64,000 nt of DNA from an uncultured Porphyromonadaceae bacterium (lineage in GTDB: Bacteria > Bacteroidota > Bacteroidia > Bacteroidales > Muribaculaceae). How positions within the stretch are numbered: position 1 is the first letter of the stretch; every line of letters begins with the position of its first letter. The stretch covers positions 7,126 to 71,125 of the forward strand of contig CABPYL010000013.1 of NCBI GenBank assembly GCA_902461565.1, read 5' to 3'. Of this stretch, positions 54,218-64,000 are shown one piece after another. The notes below the pieces were generated by a model, which saw nothing but the letters and a program-made list of their open reading frames with translations, had not been told where the DNA came from and did not search any database. The position numbers were made by a program, and so were the translations under genes.

Positions 54218-55501
54218 ATGAAAAAATTCTACACATTGGCGCTCGCCGCGCTATGCACAGTCTTAGCAGCCGGCGCAACAGCGCACGACTTCTGCAAGGA
54301 AGTTTCCGTTTATTCCAAAAACCAGTCCGTACGGCCGGCCAAGAAACATGTATTGGCCGATGTCTTTCGTGCTAAAACAGCTGCTCCGGCTGCCGATGAG
54401 GAGCGCGGTTCTATTATCGGTGATTTCGACTGGTTATATAGCAGTTTGATTGGCGGGGGAGGAGATTCTCAAGGCGTTGCCCAGATATATCCCTCGGAGA
54501 TAGCCCAGGATTCGATAGTTATCTTTTTTGACTATGATTTTGGCGTTGTTGCCGGCTATGATGAAGCTACCGGTAGAGTATCCATTCCCGCAAATCAGTA
54601 TCTTGGCCCGTTCGGAACTAATCAAGGAACGGTTGACGTTTATTTCTATCACGCTGTAATCAACGAAGCCGGCACAGGGTTCGACTTTGTAGATGCGCCG
54701 CTTGAGGCCACTTTCGATGGTTCTGAGCTGGCTTTCGATCCCTACGACTGCATTGCTTTCGGCAATATCGAACTCGGTGGTTATTTTGTTTTTGCCGCGT
54801 TCAACAGCATGATTTCTGCAACAGACGAATGGGTCGACAATATGCCTCTTGAGGGATGGGAGTTCTATTCTTACAGCACTTTCATTGACCCGTGGCTGAT
54901 GTTTGGTGTAATGGGTATAGATCCTGCCGAACTCCCTTATGACGTCGTCGTTGAGCGCAACGTAGATGTCGAAGGCCTCTACCGTATCGTCAATCCTTAC
55001 GGCGAGTCGTCGCCACTCTATGACGTGAACATGAATACAAGCGGTGTCGGCTATATTGTATTCTCCGTTGCCGACCCCGACTTCGTTACTGTGCAGCCTC
55101 TTGTTTTCTCGGGCATGAACGACGGATATGACCAGTACCTGTGCACCAACGTGGAAGGTTTCTATTCTGTCCTCGTCGGTATCTCCAAAGAAGAAATTAT
55201 TGAAGCTGGGATCCTTAGTGGTGTTTCGAACTATGAAGAAGAAAAACAGCAGGTTACATTCCGTAATGTAGTGTTCTCCACCAAAAAGACTCCGGACGAA
55301 CTGTATGACTGGGGAGAAGGCCAGCCCGATGGCTCGCTGACACTCGCTGTTCTTACCGGGGTGGATTCTGTTGCAGTGGATGACAATGCCGCTCCTGTGT
55401 ACTATAATCTCCAGGGCCTGCGCGTCGACAATCCAGCCGACGGCCAGATACTTATCAAACAGCAGAACGGCAAAGCCGTTAAGGTAAGAATCGTACGCTG
55501 A
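54218..55501 (+). CDS. Secreted protein of unknown function with sorting-like tail
   Basis: A 427-residue protein with a signal peptide (MKKFYTLALAALCTVLAAGATA). The body is beta-rich and acidic with no family I recognise. The last ~45 residues (APVYYNLQGLRVDNP...GQILIKQQNGKAVKVRIVR) have the YYNLQG-xRV...G-ILIK pattern common at the ends of secreted Bacteroidales proteins and taken as a surface-sorting tail. Its own promoter and terminator make it a single-gene unit. Confidence 0.75.
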   Translation: MKKFYTLALAALCTVLAAGATAHDFCKEVSVYSKNQSVRPAKKHVLADVFRAKTAAPAADEERGSIIGDFDWLYSSLIGGGGDSQGVAQIYPSEIAQDSIVIFFDYDFGVVAGYDEATGRVSIPANQYLGPFGTNQGTVDVYFYHAVINEAGTGFDFVDAPLEATFDGSELAFDPYDCIAFGNIELGGYFVFAAFNSMISATDEWVDNMPLEGWEFYSYSTFIDPWLMFGVMGIDPAELPYDVVVERNVDVEGLYRIVNPYGESSPLYDVNMNTSGVGYIVFSVADPDFVTVQPLVFSGMNDGYDQYLCTNVEGFYSVLVGISKEEIIEAGILSGVSNYEEEKQQVTFRNVVFSTKKTPDELYDWGEGQPDGSLTLAVLTGVDSVAVDDNAAPVYYNLQGLRVDNPADGQILIKQQNGKAVKVRIVR

Positions 55502-55523
55502 ATCTTGTAACAGAACTTTATAG

Positions 55524-55555
55524 GCAGGGACGCGATTACCGCGCCCCTGCTTTTT
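55524..55555 (+). terminator. Rho-independent terminator of the 54218 gene
   Basis: GCAGGGaCGCG pairs with CGCGcCCCTGC (one A/C mismatch) and is followed by TTTTTC. Confidence 0.87.
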
Positions 55556-55561
55556 CTTTAC

Positions 55562-55583
55562 AAAAAAGGCCGCGAATGCGGCC
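55562..55583 (-). terminator. Terminator of tRNA-Gly (minus strand)
   Basis: On the minus strand GGCCGC-ATTC-GCGGCC is followed by six T residues, directly after the tRNA 3' end. Confidence 0.88.
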
Positions 55584-55586
55584 TGA

Positions 55587-55662
55587 TGGAGCGGTAGACG
55601 GGGGTCGAACCCGCGACCCTCAGCTTGGGAAGCTGATGCTCTGCCAACTGAGCTACTACCGC
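55587..55662 (-). tRNA. tRNA-Gly, anticodon CCC
   Basis: A 76-nt cloverleaf on the minus strand. The acceptor stem begins GCGGTAG and ends CTACCGC, followed by T and an encoded CCA. The D-arm is AGCTCAGTTGGCAGAGC. The anticodon stem is TCAGC/GCTGA with loop TTCCCAA, so the anticodon is CCC; the T-arm is CGGGTTCGACCCCG. A -7 element lies just upstream. Confidence 0.95.
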
Positions 55663-55672
55663 GTTTGCGTTG

Positions 55673-55680
55673 CAAATTTA
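55673..55680 (-). promoter_or_regulatory. Promoter of tRNA-Gly, -7 element TAAATTTG
   Basis: The plus strand reads CAAATTTA. On the minus strand this TAnnTTTG element ends 11 nt before the mature tRNA 5' end. Confidence 0.7.
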
Positions 55681-55779
55681 GCGAATATTTTTCATTTTTG
55701 AAAATTCGGAATCGAAAAATGGTTGAGTTGGTTGAGGAGTTGGTTAAGCGTTGAAAGCGCGATGTCTTTTTTTGTGCTT

Positions 55780-56646
55780 TTATTTTTTAAGGGAGGGGAA
55801 CTTGACGGTGCCGTCGGCTACGGCCTGGTTGTAGAGATCTTTCATCAGCTTCTTGTCGTAGGCATGGCGACGGAGGGCCAGCAGACGCTCCTGCACAAGC
55901 GGGCGGGCGGTTTCGAACGGCATAGTGGAGCCTGCGGGGAGTACGTCGGAGATGGAAAGAAGGTATACGAAGCCCTGCGATGTTACATCGATCGGTTGTT
56001 TGGCGTTTACTTTAGCCAGTGTGGATGATGTGAAGTCGATGGGTATGCGCGTCTCTATCTGCTCGAGGTCTACCCATGTGTCGTGGAAGTAGTCGTAGTG
56101 GATAGCGGAACTGTTAGCGGCTTTTTCGAGACGGTCGATGTCGTCGGGACGGGCTGATTTGTACAGTTTCCGGATTGTATTGAGGTTTGGCGCGTCATCG
56201 GGCACTTTGAGGTAGATTCCTTTTATAAGCGGACGTTCGAGTCTGAAATCCCCTTTATGGGTATCGAAATATGCTTTAAGAGAGTCTTCGGCGAAGAATC
56301 CGTCGGCCTGGCCTGCCATAGCGCGGCGATACTGCGCCATTATCAGCTCGCTGCGGTAGTCGGCAGTCATGCGGTCTATTTCCTTCATGTCCACTTCTTC
56401 GGCAGCTACCTGTTCAACCAGATGGCGTTCAATCCATGCGCGGACGTATGCTTTTGCGAATGTCGCACTGTCGGTGGCTGATAGTCCTGCGGGCATTACC
56501 GTAGCGATGTCGGCGCGCGTAATGGCTTTATTGCCAACTGTCGCGACAGCGTCGGCGGGGAAAGTATTGTCGCCGCTGCGGGTGCACCCGGAAATAGCGA
56601 GTGCAAACGCAGCGGCGACAGTTATGCGGCTGGCTACGGACATCAC
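55780..56646 (-). CDS. PpiC/SurA-like periplasmic lipoprotein
   Basis: A 288-residue lipoprotein (lipobox AISGC, then a SurA-like N-terminal chaperone region: AVATVGNKAITRADI; AWIERHLVEQVAAEEVD). The central and C-terminal parts (IKGIYLKVPDDAPN; GFVYLLSISDVLPAG) follow the layout of a parvulin-type protein, but the classic rotamase motifs are hard to see, so it may be a chaperone without isomerase activity. The start codon overlaps the stop of the larger PpiC protein by 4 nt. Confidence 0.75.
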   Translation of the reverse strand: MMSVASRITVAAAFALAISGCTRSGDNTFPADAVATVGNKAITRADIATVMPAGLSATDSATFAKAYVRAWIERHLVEQVAAEEVDMKEIDRMTADYRSELIMAQYRRAMAGQADGFFAEDSLKAYFDTHKGDFRLERPLIKGIYLKVPDDAPNLNTIRKLYKSARPDDIDRLEKAANSSAIHYDYFHDTWVDLEQIETRIPIDFTSSTLAKVNAKQPIDVTSQGFVYLLSISDVLPAGSTMPFETARPLVQERLLALRRHAYDKKLMKDLYNQAVADGTVKFPSLKK

Positions 56647-58580
56647 TTATGATTTTCCTTTATAGCCTTAAACACCTTGCGATCGATAGTTACTTTGTAT
56701 TTTTTATGCAGGTCTTTCACCCATTTGTCTTCGAGTGCCTGCTGATAGTCGGTAACGGCAGCTCCGCGTACGTCGGCAGCTTCCTCGGGAGCGTTTATTA
56801 TGCGGCCGTTGAATGCGGCATAGTGTTTCCAGCGGGTTTTGTTCTCGTCGGTGGGTTTGGGACCGCCGAAACCGAGGTAGTCTGTGATGGCATTCTCACC
56901 CTTGGCAGCTATCACGCGCTCTATCTTGAGGTTGCGCCCGAAGTGGTTGCGTAGTTCTGTCATGAAGTCGGCAGGAACTGCGGTATTTACGGTCTTGGCG
57001 TATTCGAGTACTTCGTTAAGAGTAGAATCGTTGGGGGTGAAGAATATGTAGCTCTTGAATTTGGGCTGTTCCCATTTGTATTTCTTGATATTTTTCTTGA
57101 AGAACGCTTCGAGGCCTTCTTTGTCCTTGGCGGCTTTGTCCCATACGTTCTGGTTGGAGATTTCGTACAGGAGGATGCCGTCGCGGTATTCGTTGAGCAG
57201 GTTTCGGTACTCGGCGTTTGTCTGGGCGAGGTTGTCGCGGGCGTTTTCGAGCACAGCATTTTTCAGAGCACTGCGTGTAGCGCTGCCTACGATGCTGACA
57301 CCGTTCTCCACATCGTTGGATGCCGTTCGCATAACAAATGCCATTGCGTCGGCAATGCTTACTGTACCGCCGTTGTAGGTGCCTACAACAAAGTCCATGC
57401 TCTTAAGCTGTGCTATCGCTGTGGAATCGTATCCGCCGGCGTTGGCATTGAGGATTCCGCGAACCTTGTCGATACCGGCATTGTCGACAGTGGCACCGTA
57501 TTCTTTCATCAGCTGCTCGGCTTTTGCCTCGGCAGGTTTGTTGGCGCGTTCGTCCCCGGCAATCTTCTGTTCTATTTCCTTGCGCATGGTTTCGTCAAGA
57601 GCGCCGGGTTTGCGGCTGTCCACACGCTTTACAATGTGGTAGCCGAAGCTTGTTGCAAAAGGTTTGGAAAGCTCGCCATCCTTAAGGGCGAAGCATGCGC
57701 TGTCGAATTCGGCAACCATAGTACCGTGTCCGAACCAGCCTAAGTTGCCGCCATTGCGTGCCGAGCCGGGGTCCTGGGAGTATTTCTTGGCAATTTCGGC
57801 AAAGTCGGCGCCGTCGCGGATAACGTTGTAGATGGAATCCATGCGCACTTTCTGTTTTTCAGCTGCTTTGCTGTCCATACCGCGGGTTAGCAGTAGTATG
57901 TGGCTTGCGTTCACTTCACCGTCGGTGGGCTTGCTGGATTCCACGCGGATAATATGATAGCCCATGCCTGAGTTTATCACGGGCGAAATCTGTCCTTCGG
58001 GGGTATTGTAGGCAGCCTGTTCAAAGGCCCAGGGGAAACGGTCGTGCGATACGTAACCCATGAGGCCACCGTTGCGCGACGAGCTGCGGTCCACGCTCCA
58101 TTTCTGTGCCTCGGCCTCGAATGTGGTTGTGCCGTTGAGAATGGCTGTGCGGATGGAGTCGAGTGTGGCAAGGCTGCCTTCATCCGGAGACATCATGATA
58201 TGGCTGACCTTTACGTCTTTGAGACGGTGGTTGTAGCTTTCCTGAATAATCTGTTCTTTTACAGAGTTGTCTATCAGATAGGGGGCAGCGAGTTCCTTGC
58301 GGAATTTGTCGAATTCCTTGATGAACGATTCTGTTTTGTCGATTCCCGCATGCTGTGCTTCGGCAACCTTGAGTTTGTATGTGGCGAACATGTCCAGATA
58401 CTGGTCCATAGTCTGAGGCTCAAGCTGCTGGTTGTTGTTCTTGTTGTAGAGGTATTCGAATTCACTGACGTGAATCTTGTGGCCGTCTACCGTCATTAGA
58501 ACCGGGTCGGTGCCGGCATCGGCGGCGAAGCCCATAAAAGCTGTAAAAGCTAAGGCGGCAGATAGATAGTGCTTTTTCAT
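56643..58580 (-). CDS. Periplasmic peptidyl-prolyl isomerase with two PpiC domains
   Basis: A 645-residue secreted protein. A SurA-like N-terminus (LMTVDGHKIHVSEFEYLYNKNN; YKLKVAEAQHAGI) is followed by two parvulin/PpiC rotamase domains, ~120-225 (VSHIMM...NGGLMGYVSHDRF...GMGYHIIRVES) and ~226-330 (ASHILL...NGGNLGWFGHGTM...SFGYHIVKRVDS). The C-terminal ~300 residues are helical with no family named. It helps fold outer-membrane proteins such as SusC and porins. It is the first gene of a pair with 55780. Confidence 0.92.
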   Translation of the reverse strand: MKKHYLSAALAFTAFMGFAADAGTDPVLMTVDGHKIHVSEFEYLYNKNNNQQLEPQTMDQYLDMFATYKLKVAEAQHAGIDKTESFIKEFDKFRKELAAPYLIDNSVKEQIIQESYNHRLKDVKVSHIMMSPDEGSLATLDSIRTAILNGTTTFEAEAQKWSVDRSSSRNGGLMGYVSHDRFPWAFEQAAYNTPEGQISPVINSGMGYHIIRVESSKPTDGEVNASHILLLTRGMDSKAAEKQKVRMDSIYNVIRDGADFAEIAKKYSQDPGSARNGGNLGWFGHGTMVAEFDSACFALKDGELSKPFATSFGYHIVKRVDSRKPGALDETMRKEIEQKIAGDERANKPAEAKAEQLMKEYGATVDNAGIDKVRGILNANAGGYDSTAIAQLKSMDFVVGTYNGGTVSIADAMAFVMRTASNDVENGVSIVGSATRSALKNAVLENARDNLAQTNAEYRNLLNEYRDGILLYEISNQNVWDKAAKDKEGLEAFFKKNIKKYKWEQPKFKSYIFFTPNDSTLNEVLEYAKTVNTAVPADFMTELRNHFGRNLKIERVIAAKGENAITDYLGFGGPKPTDENKTRWKHYAAFNGRIINAPEEAADVRGAAVTDYQQALEDKWVKDLHKKYKVTIDRKVFKAIKENHK

Positions 58581-58605
58581 TATGGTGTATCAGATATATA
58601 TTAAC

Positions 58606-58638
58606 GTAAAAACCAGTGGCGCCGCAGCGCAACTGGTT
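58606..58638 (-). terminator. Terminator of guaB (minus strand)
   Basis: On the minus strand AACCAGT pairs with ACTGGTT and is followed by a short T run (TTTTACG). It lies between the guaB stop and the start of the PpiC gene, which otherwise has no visible promoter. Confidence 0.7.
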
Positions 58639-58660
58639 ATAGAACGTTGTAATAGACGAT

Positions 58661-60214
<1,554 letters not shown>

Positions 60215-60241
60215 TCATCAAAAAAATTGGTGTTCAAGGGT

Positions 60242-60784
60242 TCAGGGGTGTTCGAAGAAGTATTTCCAAAGAGTTGAGGCCATCAGGGCCTGCTTTATTT
60301 TATCGCTGCGAAGCATTTCAAGCACTTCTTCGCGCGTGAAGATGCGGATGGCGATATCTTCCGTACGGTCCAGGTGTTGACTTTCGGTGGAAGTTACGCC
60401 TTCGGCGATGTAGCAGTAACTCAGATTGTTGGATGTGGCCGGATTCGCGCTTATCACACAGTTGAGGGTCCATGAGCCGCCTGTGTAACCGGTTTCTTCT
60501 GCAAGCTCTCGCTTTGCAGCTTCCAGCGGGTCTTCACCTTCCTCTGCACATCCTGCGCTAAGCTCTATTCCTACCTCGCCAAGGCCGTGGCGGTACTGTT
60601 CAATCATTACGAAGCGGCCATCGGGACGGATGGCTATTACGTTCACCCATGTCGGGTATTCCAATACGTAGTATTCGTTGTGTATCTGCCCGTTGGGCAG
60701 TTGCACACGCTCGCGCCGCGCCGTAAGCCAGGGACGTTTTACGACGTACTCCGAATCGAGTACTTTCCATTTTTCCACCGGCAT
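60242..60784 (-). CDS. Nudix hydrolase, ADP-ribose pyrophosphatase type
   Basis: A 180-residue protein with a complete Nudix box of the form GX5EX7REXAEETG (GCAEEGEDPLEA... then KRELAEETGY). An N-terminal beta-domain (YVVKRPWLTARRERVQLPNG) and the segment FVMIEQYRHGLG fit the ADP-ribose/sugar-nucleotide pyrophosphatase group. It lies 5 nt downstream of wecB, which may indicate activity on a sugar nucleotide, but no substrate can be read. Confidence 0.88.
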   Translation of the reverse strand: MPVEKWKVLDSEYVVKRPWLTARRERVQLPNGQIHNEYYVLEYPTWVNVIAIRPDGRFVMIEQYRHGLGEVGIELSAGCAEEGEDPLEAAKRELAEETGYTGGSWTLNCVISANPATSNNLSYCYIAEGVTSTESQHLDRTEDIAIRIFTREEVLEMLRSDKIKQALMASTLWKYFFEHP

Positions 60785-60789
60785 GGCAA

Positions 60790-61944
60790 TCAGATTTTTT
60801 CTTTGATGAACGCGATTATTCTTTCGCAGGCATGTCCGTCGCCGTAAGGGTTGGCTATCAGACTGTTCAGACGATAATATTCGCCGTCGTCGAGGAAGCG
60901 GGCTGCTTCGCTGACAATCTTATCGCGGTCGGTACCGACAAGGCGGATGGTGCCTGCTTCGAGCGCTTCGGGGCGCTCGGTAACGCTTCGCATCACAAGT
61001 ACAGGTTTTCCGAGGGAAGGTGCTTCCTCCTGAATGCCGCCGCTGTCGGTGATAATCAGGTAGGCCTGTTTCATCATGAATACAAACGGCAGATATTCAA
61101 GCGGTTCGATAAAGAAAACGTTGGGATGCTCTACGTTGTCGAACATTTCGGCGATAGGACGGCGTACATTGGGGTTCATGTGCATGGGATACACGAAATC
61201 CACGTCGGGATAACGCTGTGCGAGGTCACGTATTGCCAGACAGATATTGCGGAAACCTTCGCCGAAGTTTTCGCGGCGATGTCCGGTGATAAGTACCAGG
61301 CGGCGTCCGTCGGCAAGGCGCGAGCAGTCGTAGCCCAATTGTTTCATGCCGGTCGCCAGCGATTTTTCGAGTTCCTTGTCGCTGTCTATTTTGTTCACTA
61401 CTGTGTGCAGGGCGTCGATAACGGTGTTGCCGGTAACGGTGATGTTGCTGTCTGGAGTGTTCTCGCACAGCAGATTCTGACGGGCAGTATCTGTGGGCGA
61501 GAAATGGAGTGTGGCGATTCGGCCGGTGATGCGTCGGTTCATCTCTTCGGGCCAGGGAGAGTATATGTCGCCTGTGCGCAGGCCGGCTTCGACGTGTCCG
61601 ACGGGAATCTGGGCGTAGAACGCGCTCAGGGCGGCGGCGGTGGAGGTAGAGGTGTCGCCGTGTACAAGCACAACATCGGGTTTGGCTTCGGTAAGAACTG
61701 TGCGCATGCCTGTGAGGATGCGGGCCGTTACGTCGTACAGGTCCTGTCCCGGTTTCATGATGTCTAAGTCGTAGTCCGGAGTGATTTCAAAAAGGCTGAG
61801 CACCTGATCGAGCATCTGCCTGTGCTGTCCGGTAACGCATACAATTGTCTTGAAATCGTCGTTCTGTTTCTGCAGGGCTTTTACTAACGGCGCCATCTTT
61901 ATTGCTTCGGGGCGCGTTCCGAATACGGTCATCACTTTTATCAT
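60790..61944 (-). CDS. wecB: UDP-N-acetylglucosamine 2-epimerase
   Basis: A 384-residue non-hydrolysing epimerase (KVMTVFGTRPEAIKMAPLV; VLVHGDTSTSTAAALSAFY; VGHVEAGLRTGDIYSPWPEEMNR; ITDSGGIQEEAPSLGKPVLVMR). It converts UDP-GlcNAc to UDP-ManNAc for the next step, the WecC dehydrogenase encoded upstream. It lies 42 nt after the glycosyltransferase gene. Confidence 0.95.
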   Translation of the reverse strand: MIKVMTVFGTRPEAIKMAPLVKALQKQNDDFKTIVCVTGQHRQMLDQVLSLFEITPDYDLDIMKPGQDLYDVTARILTGMRTVLTEAKPDVVLVHGDTSTSTAAALSAFYAQIPVGHVEAGLRTGDIYSPWPEEMNRRITGRIATLHFSPTDTARQNLLCENTPDSNITVTGNTVIDALHTVVNKIDSDKELEKSLATGMKQLGYDCSRLADGRRLVLITGHRRENFGEGFRNICLAIRDLAQRYPDVDFVYPMHMNPNVRRPIAEMFDNVEHPNVFFIEPLEYLPFVFMMKQAYLIITDSGGIQEEAPSLGKPVLVMRSVTERPEALEAGTIRLVGTDRDKIVSEAARFLDDGEYYRLNSLIANPYGDGHACERIIAFIKEKI

Positions 61945-61986
61945 GTCCGGAAGATTTTGGGTTGGGGAGAAGCGGGGTTATAACGG

Positions 61987-62700
61987 TTAGAATTTGTGGA
62001 GCATCAGCCACCACATATATTTGAAATACACTAAATTGCGTTTGATTCGCTTGGGTTGGCGCAGCAGGCGGTATGCGGCTTCAAGGTTGTGATCGATCCA
62101 CCATTTGGGAGCGCGTTCCACTTTGCCGGTGAAAACGTCGAAACTTCCTCCAAGGCCTTGATATATGGCCTTGTGGCGTTTGAGCATGTCGGCCATCAGG
62201 AATTCCTGTTTCGGAGACCCCATTGCCACAAAAACAACGTCGGGTTTCTTTGCTGCGACGTCATCGATAAGCGCCGCACGCTCGGTTTCATCCTTTATGT
62301 AGCCGTTTCGGGCCCCTACGATGTTGATATCCGGGTAAAGTTCGCGCAACTTGTGCACTGTGGCGTCGTTCACCTCCGGCGTCGCTCCTATAATATAAAA
62401 GGACTTTGAGCCGTGGAACCGTTCCACAATATGGAGCCACAGCTCGCATCCGGCGATTTTTTCGGCGACACCGCCTTTTTGGCGCAGGGCCATTACAGCG
62501 CCCGCACCGTCGCAGTATGCGATGTTGCTGTTTATTATGCCAAGCGTTTTCTCGTTGGCGTTGGCAATTTTCTCGGCGTTGATGGCAATGAGGATGCCTT
62601 TGCGTCGGTCGGCGAAATCAATAAGATCCGCGGGTTTGCTGAAGGGATATACCTTGACGCCGCGGAGGTCTATTCTTTCGGGTCCGTCGTCTTTGTTCAT
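61987..62700 (-). CDS. wecG: WecG/TagA/CpsF family glycosyltransferase
   Basis: A 237-residue glycosyltransferase. The start at 62700 forms an ATGA overlap with the wecC stop; an earlier in-frame ATG at 62763 lies inside wecC and was not used. Family motifs are GILIAINAEKIANANEKT, YCDGAGAVMALR, FYIIGATPEVNDATV and VFVAMGSPKQEFLM, ending with APKWWIDHNLEAAYRLL. In enteric bacteria WecG transfers ManNAcA to lipid-linked GlcNAc. Relatives transfer ManNAc, so the donor is inferred from the neighbours. Confidence 0.9.
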   Translation of the reverse strand: MNKDDGPERIDLRGVKVYPFSKPADLIDFADRRKGILIAINAEKIANANEKTLGIINSNIAYCDGAGAVMALRQKGGVAEKIAGCELWLHIVERFHGSKSFYIIGATPEVNDATVHKLRELYPDINIVGARNGYIKDETERAALIDDVAAKKPDVVFVAMGSPKQEFLMADMLKRHKAIYQGLGGSFDVFTGKVERAPKWWIDHNLEAAYRLLRQPKRIKRNLVYFKYMWWLMLHKF

Positions 62701-63917
62701 TTTTGCGCGGGATTGTTCTTGAAGATGCCGCAGAAGTCGAGGATAACCTTCGAGTTGTCCCATTCAAGGCTCTTGAAAGGAGTATGAGCGGTAAGGAATG
62801 CCACGATGTCGGCCTCGCGGTATGCCTGGTCGTAAGGTGTGAGCTTGAACACCTGATGTTCGGCAACGTTAGGCTCTACAACGAGGATACGGCAGTTGTT
62901 GCTGCTTTGCATCACTTTGCTGATGATGGCTTTCGCAGGACTTTCCCTGAGGTCGTCGATATCCGGTTTGAAAGCCACGCCCATCAGCGCTACAACAGGC
63001 TTGCGTCCGTTCTCGATTTCGAAACGGAGCATTGCGTTGATAATCTTTTCGGCGCACCAGTCGGCCTTGTAGTTGTTTATGCGGCGCGCATCGGCTATAA
63101 GCTGGGCTTCATGGGGGTATGCTGCTGTTATAAAATATGGGTCTACGGCGATGCAGTGGCCGCCGACGCCACAGCCGGGCTGAAGGATGTTTACGCGCGG
63201 ATGCTTGTTGGCGAGGCGGATAAGTTCCCATACGTTTATGCCGGCACGGTCGCATATCAGCGAAAGTTCGTTGGCAAAAGCTATCTGGACGTCGCGCGAG
63301 GAGTTCTCGGTGAGCTTGCACATTTCGGCTGTGCGTGCATTGGTGGAATGCAGTTCGCCTTTTACGAAATTGCCGTAGAATTCTTTGGCCTTTTTTGTAG
63401 ATGCCTCGTCGATGCCACCGATAACGCGGTCGTTATGAATTAGTTCGTATATAACGTTGCCGGGCAGCACACGCTCGGGGCAGTAAGCTATGTAAATCTT
63501 GCCTTTCAGTTCGGGCCGCAGACCGAATATAATGTCGGCCATCGCTTCGGTTGTGCCGATTGGCGACGTGGATTCTATAACGTATAGGTCGCCTTCCTTG
63601 AGGTAGGGAATAACGGCGCGGGTAGCTGATTCCACGAAGGATACATCCGGCTCATGATTGCCTTTGAACGGTGTGGGAACAACTATAAAATAGGCATCGG
63701 AAACTTCCGGTTTGTCCGTGGCGTGCAGCGAGCCGTCGGAAATAACCTTCCTGAGCATTTCGGCAAGGCCCGGCTCCACTATATGGAGTTCGCCGGCGTT
63801 GGTTTTTTCAACCACCGTGGGATTGACGTCCACGCCGACTACATTTATGCCGTTCATAGCAGCTGTAATGGCCGTTGGCAGACCGATGTAGCCAAGACCC
63901 ATGAAGCAAGCTTTCAT
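62697..63917 (-). CDS. wecC: UDP-N-acetyl-D-mannosamine dehydrogenase
   Basis: A 406-residue UDP-sugar dehydrogenase. NAD-binding GLGYIGLPTA at the N-terminus, the central ENSSRDVQIAFANELSLIC, the catalytic Cys in PGCGVGGHCIAVDPYF, and a C-terminal UDP-binding domain (ALMGVAFKPDIDDLRESP). It oxidises UDP-ManNAc to UDP-ManNAcA. With wecG and wecB it forms a surface-polysaccharide module on one transcript. Confidence 0.94.
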   Translation of the reverse strand: MKACFMGLGYIGLPTAITAAMNGINVVGVDVNPTVVEKTNAGELHIVEPGLAEMLRKVISDGSLHATDKPEVSDAYFIVVPTPFKGNHEPDVSFVESATRAVIPYLKEGDLYVIESTSPIGTTEAMADIIFGLRPELKGKIYIAYCPERVLPGNVIYELIHNDRVIGGIDEASTKKAKEFYGNFVKGELHSTNARTAEMCKLTENSSRDVQIAFANELSLICDRAGINVWELIRLANKHPRVNILQPGCGVGGHCIAVDPYFITAAYPHEAQLIADARRINNYKADWCAEKIINAMLRFEIENGRKPVVALMGVAFKPDIDDLRESPAKAIISKVMQSSNNCRILVVEPNVAEHQVFKLTPYDQAYREADIVAFLTAHTPFKSLEWDNSKVILDFCGIFKNNPAQK

Positions 63918-63948
63918 ATTTTTGACAATTTTTTGTTATTTCATCTTG

Positions 63949-63956
63949 CAAAGTTA
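63949..63956 (-). promoter_or_regulatory. Promoter of the wecC-wecG-wecB-Nudix unit, -7 element TAACTTTG
   Basis: The plus strand reads CAAAGTTA; the minus-strand element ends 31 nt before the wecC start. No gene is visible between 63957 and the window end. Confidence 0.72.
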
Positions 63957-64000
63957 CTACAAAAAAGTGAAATGCGGAAAGATATAGTGATAGAATTGAG

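Noticed and set aside
62701..62763. Longer wecG start inside wecC
   Set aside because: The extra residues do not match the family start and the ATGA overlap at 62697-62700 gives a natural coupled start.

Overview
The window looks like a chromosomal segment of a Bacteroidota bacterium, most likely order Bacteroidales and plausibly Muribaculaceae (family level is inference). Evidence: -7 promoter elements of the Bacteroidota form TAnnTTTG occur before many genes, Shine-Dalgarno sequences are weak, and there are paired SusC/SusD genes, a hybrid two-component (HTCS) regulator tail, C-terminal sorting-like tails of the type IX secretion kind, a serine-palmitoyltransferase-like gene and a reverse rubrerythrin. 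Base composition looks moderately GC-rich throughout, with no visible island boundary, integrase or IS element.

Bases 1-28456 form one large polysaccharide utilisation locus (PUL). It starts with the 3' end of an HTCS regulator. Next come a membrane acyltransferase related to heparan-alpha-glucosaminide N-acetyltransferase (HGSNAT/DUF5009); an operon of ROK sugar kinase, glucosamine-6-phosphate deaminase-like protein, FucP/NagP-type permease and a GH18-ThuA fusion lipoprotein; and a long block of two SusC/SusD pairs, a surface glycan-binding lipoprotein with duplicated C-terminal modules, a free-standing ThuA protein, a GH9-like enzyme, a beta-helix protein, a GH2-malectin enzyme and an alginate-lyase-like/GH88 fusion. 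The three promoters of this block share an operator with direct repeats 21 bp apart at a fixed distance from the -7 element, which suggests one HTCS regulon. The enzymes point to a polymer containing amino sugar (GlcN/GlcNAc) and uronic acid. The exact glycan cannot be read from sequence.

Bases 28580-35699 look like a housekeeping/envelope operon: ftsY, rimO, a menF-like isochorismate synthase overlapping rimO, two adjacent SGNH hydrolases and a FtsX/LolE-type permease. Then follow rsfS-ftsH, a DUF3298 lipoprotein, class II aldolase, a DUF3127 OB-type protein with an SSB-like tail, proS, and a umuD-umuC-HU cassette.

Bases 44666-55501 hold secreted proteins with related C-terminal tails (a propeller/Fn3/choice-of-anchor-J protein, an M6 metalloprotease, a 977-codon repeat protein and a 427-aa protein). 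Between them lie serine palmitoyltransferase and reverse rubrerythrin on the minus strand. A tRNA-Gly(CCC) has its own promoter and terminator. The right end, all on the minus strand, has two periplasmic PpiC/SurA-type proteins, guaB, a Nudix hydrolase, and a wecB-wecG-wecC module for UDP-ManNAcA and its transfer. No CRISPR array, rRNA, IS element or clear pseudogene was seen.
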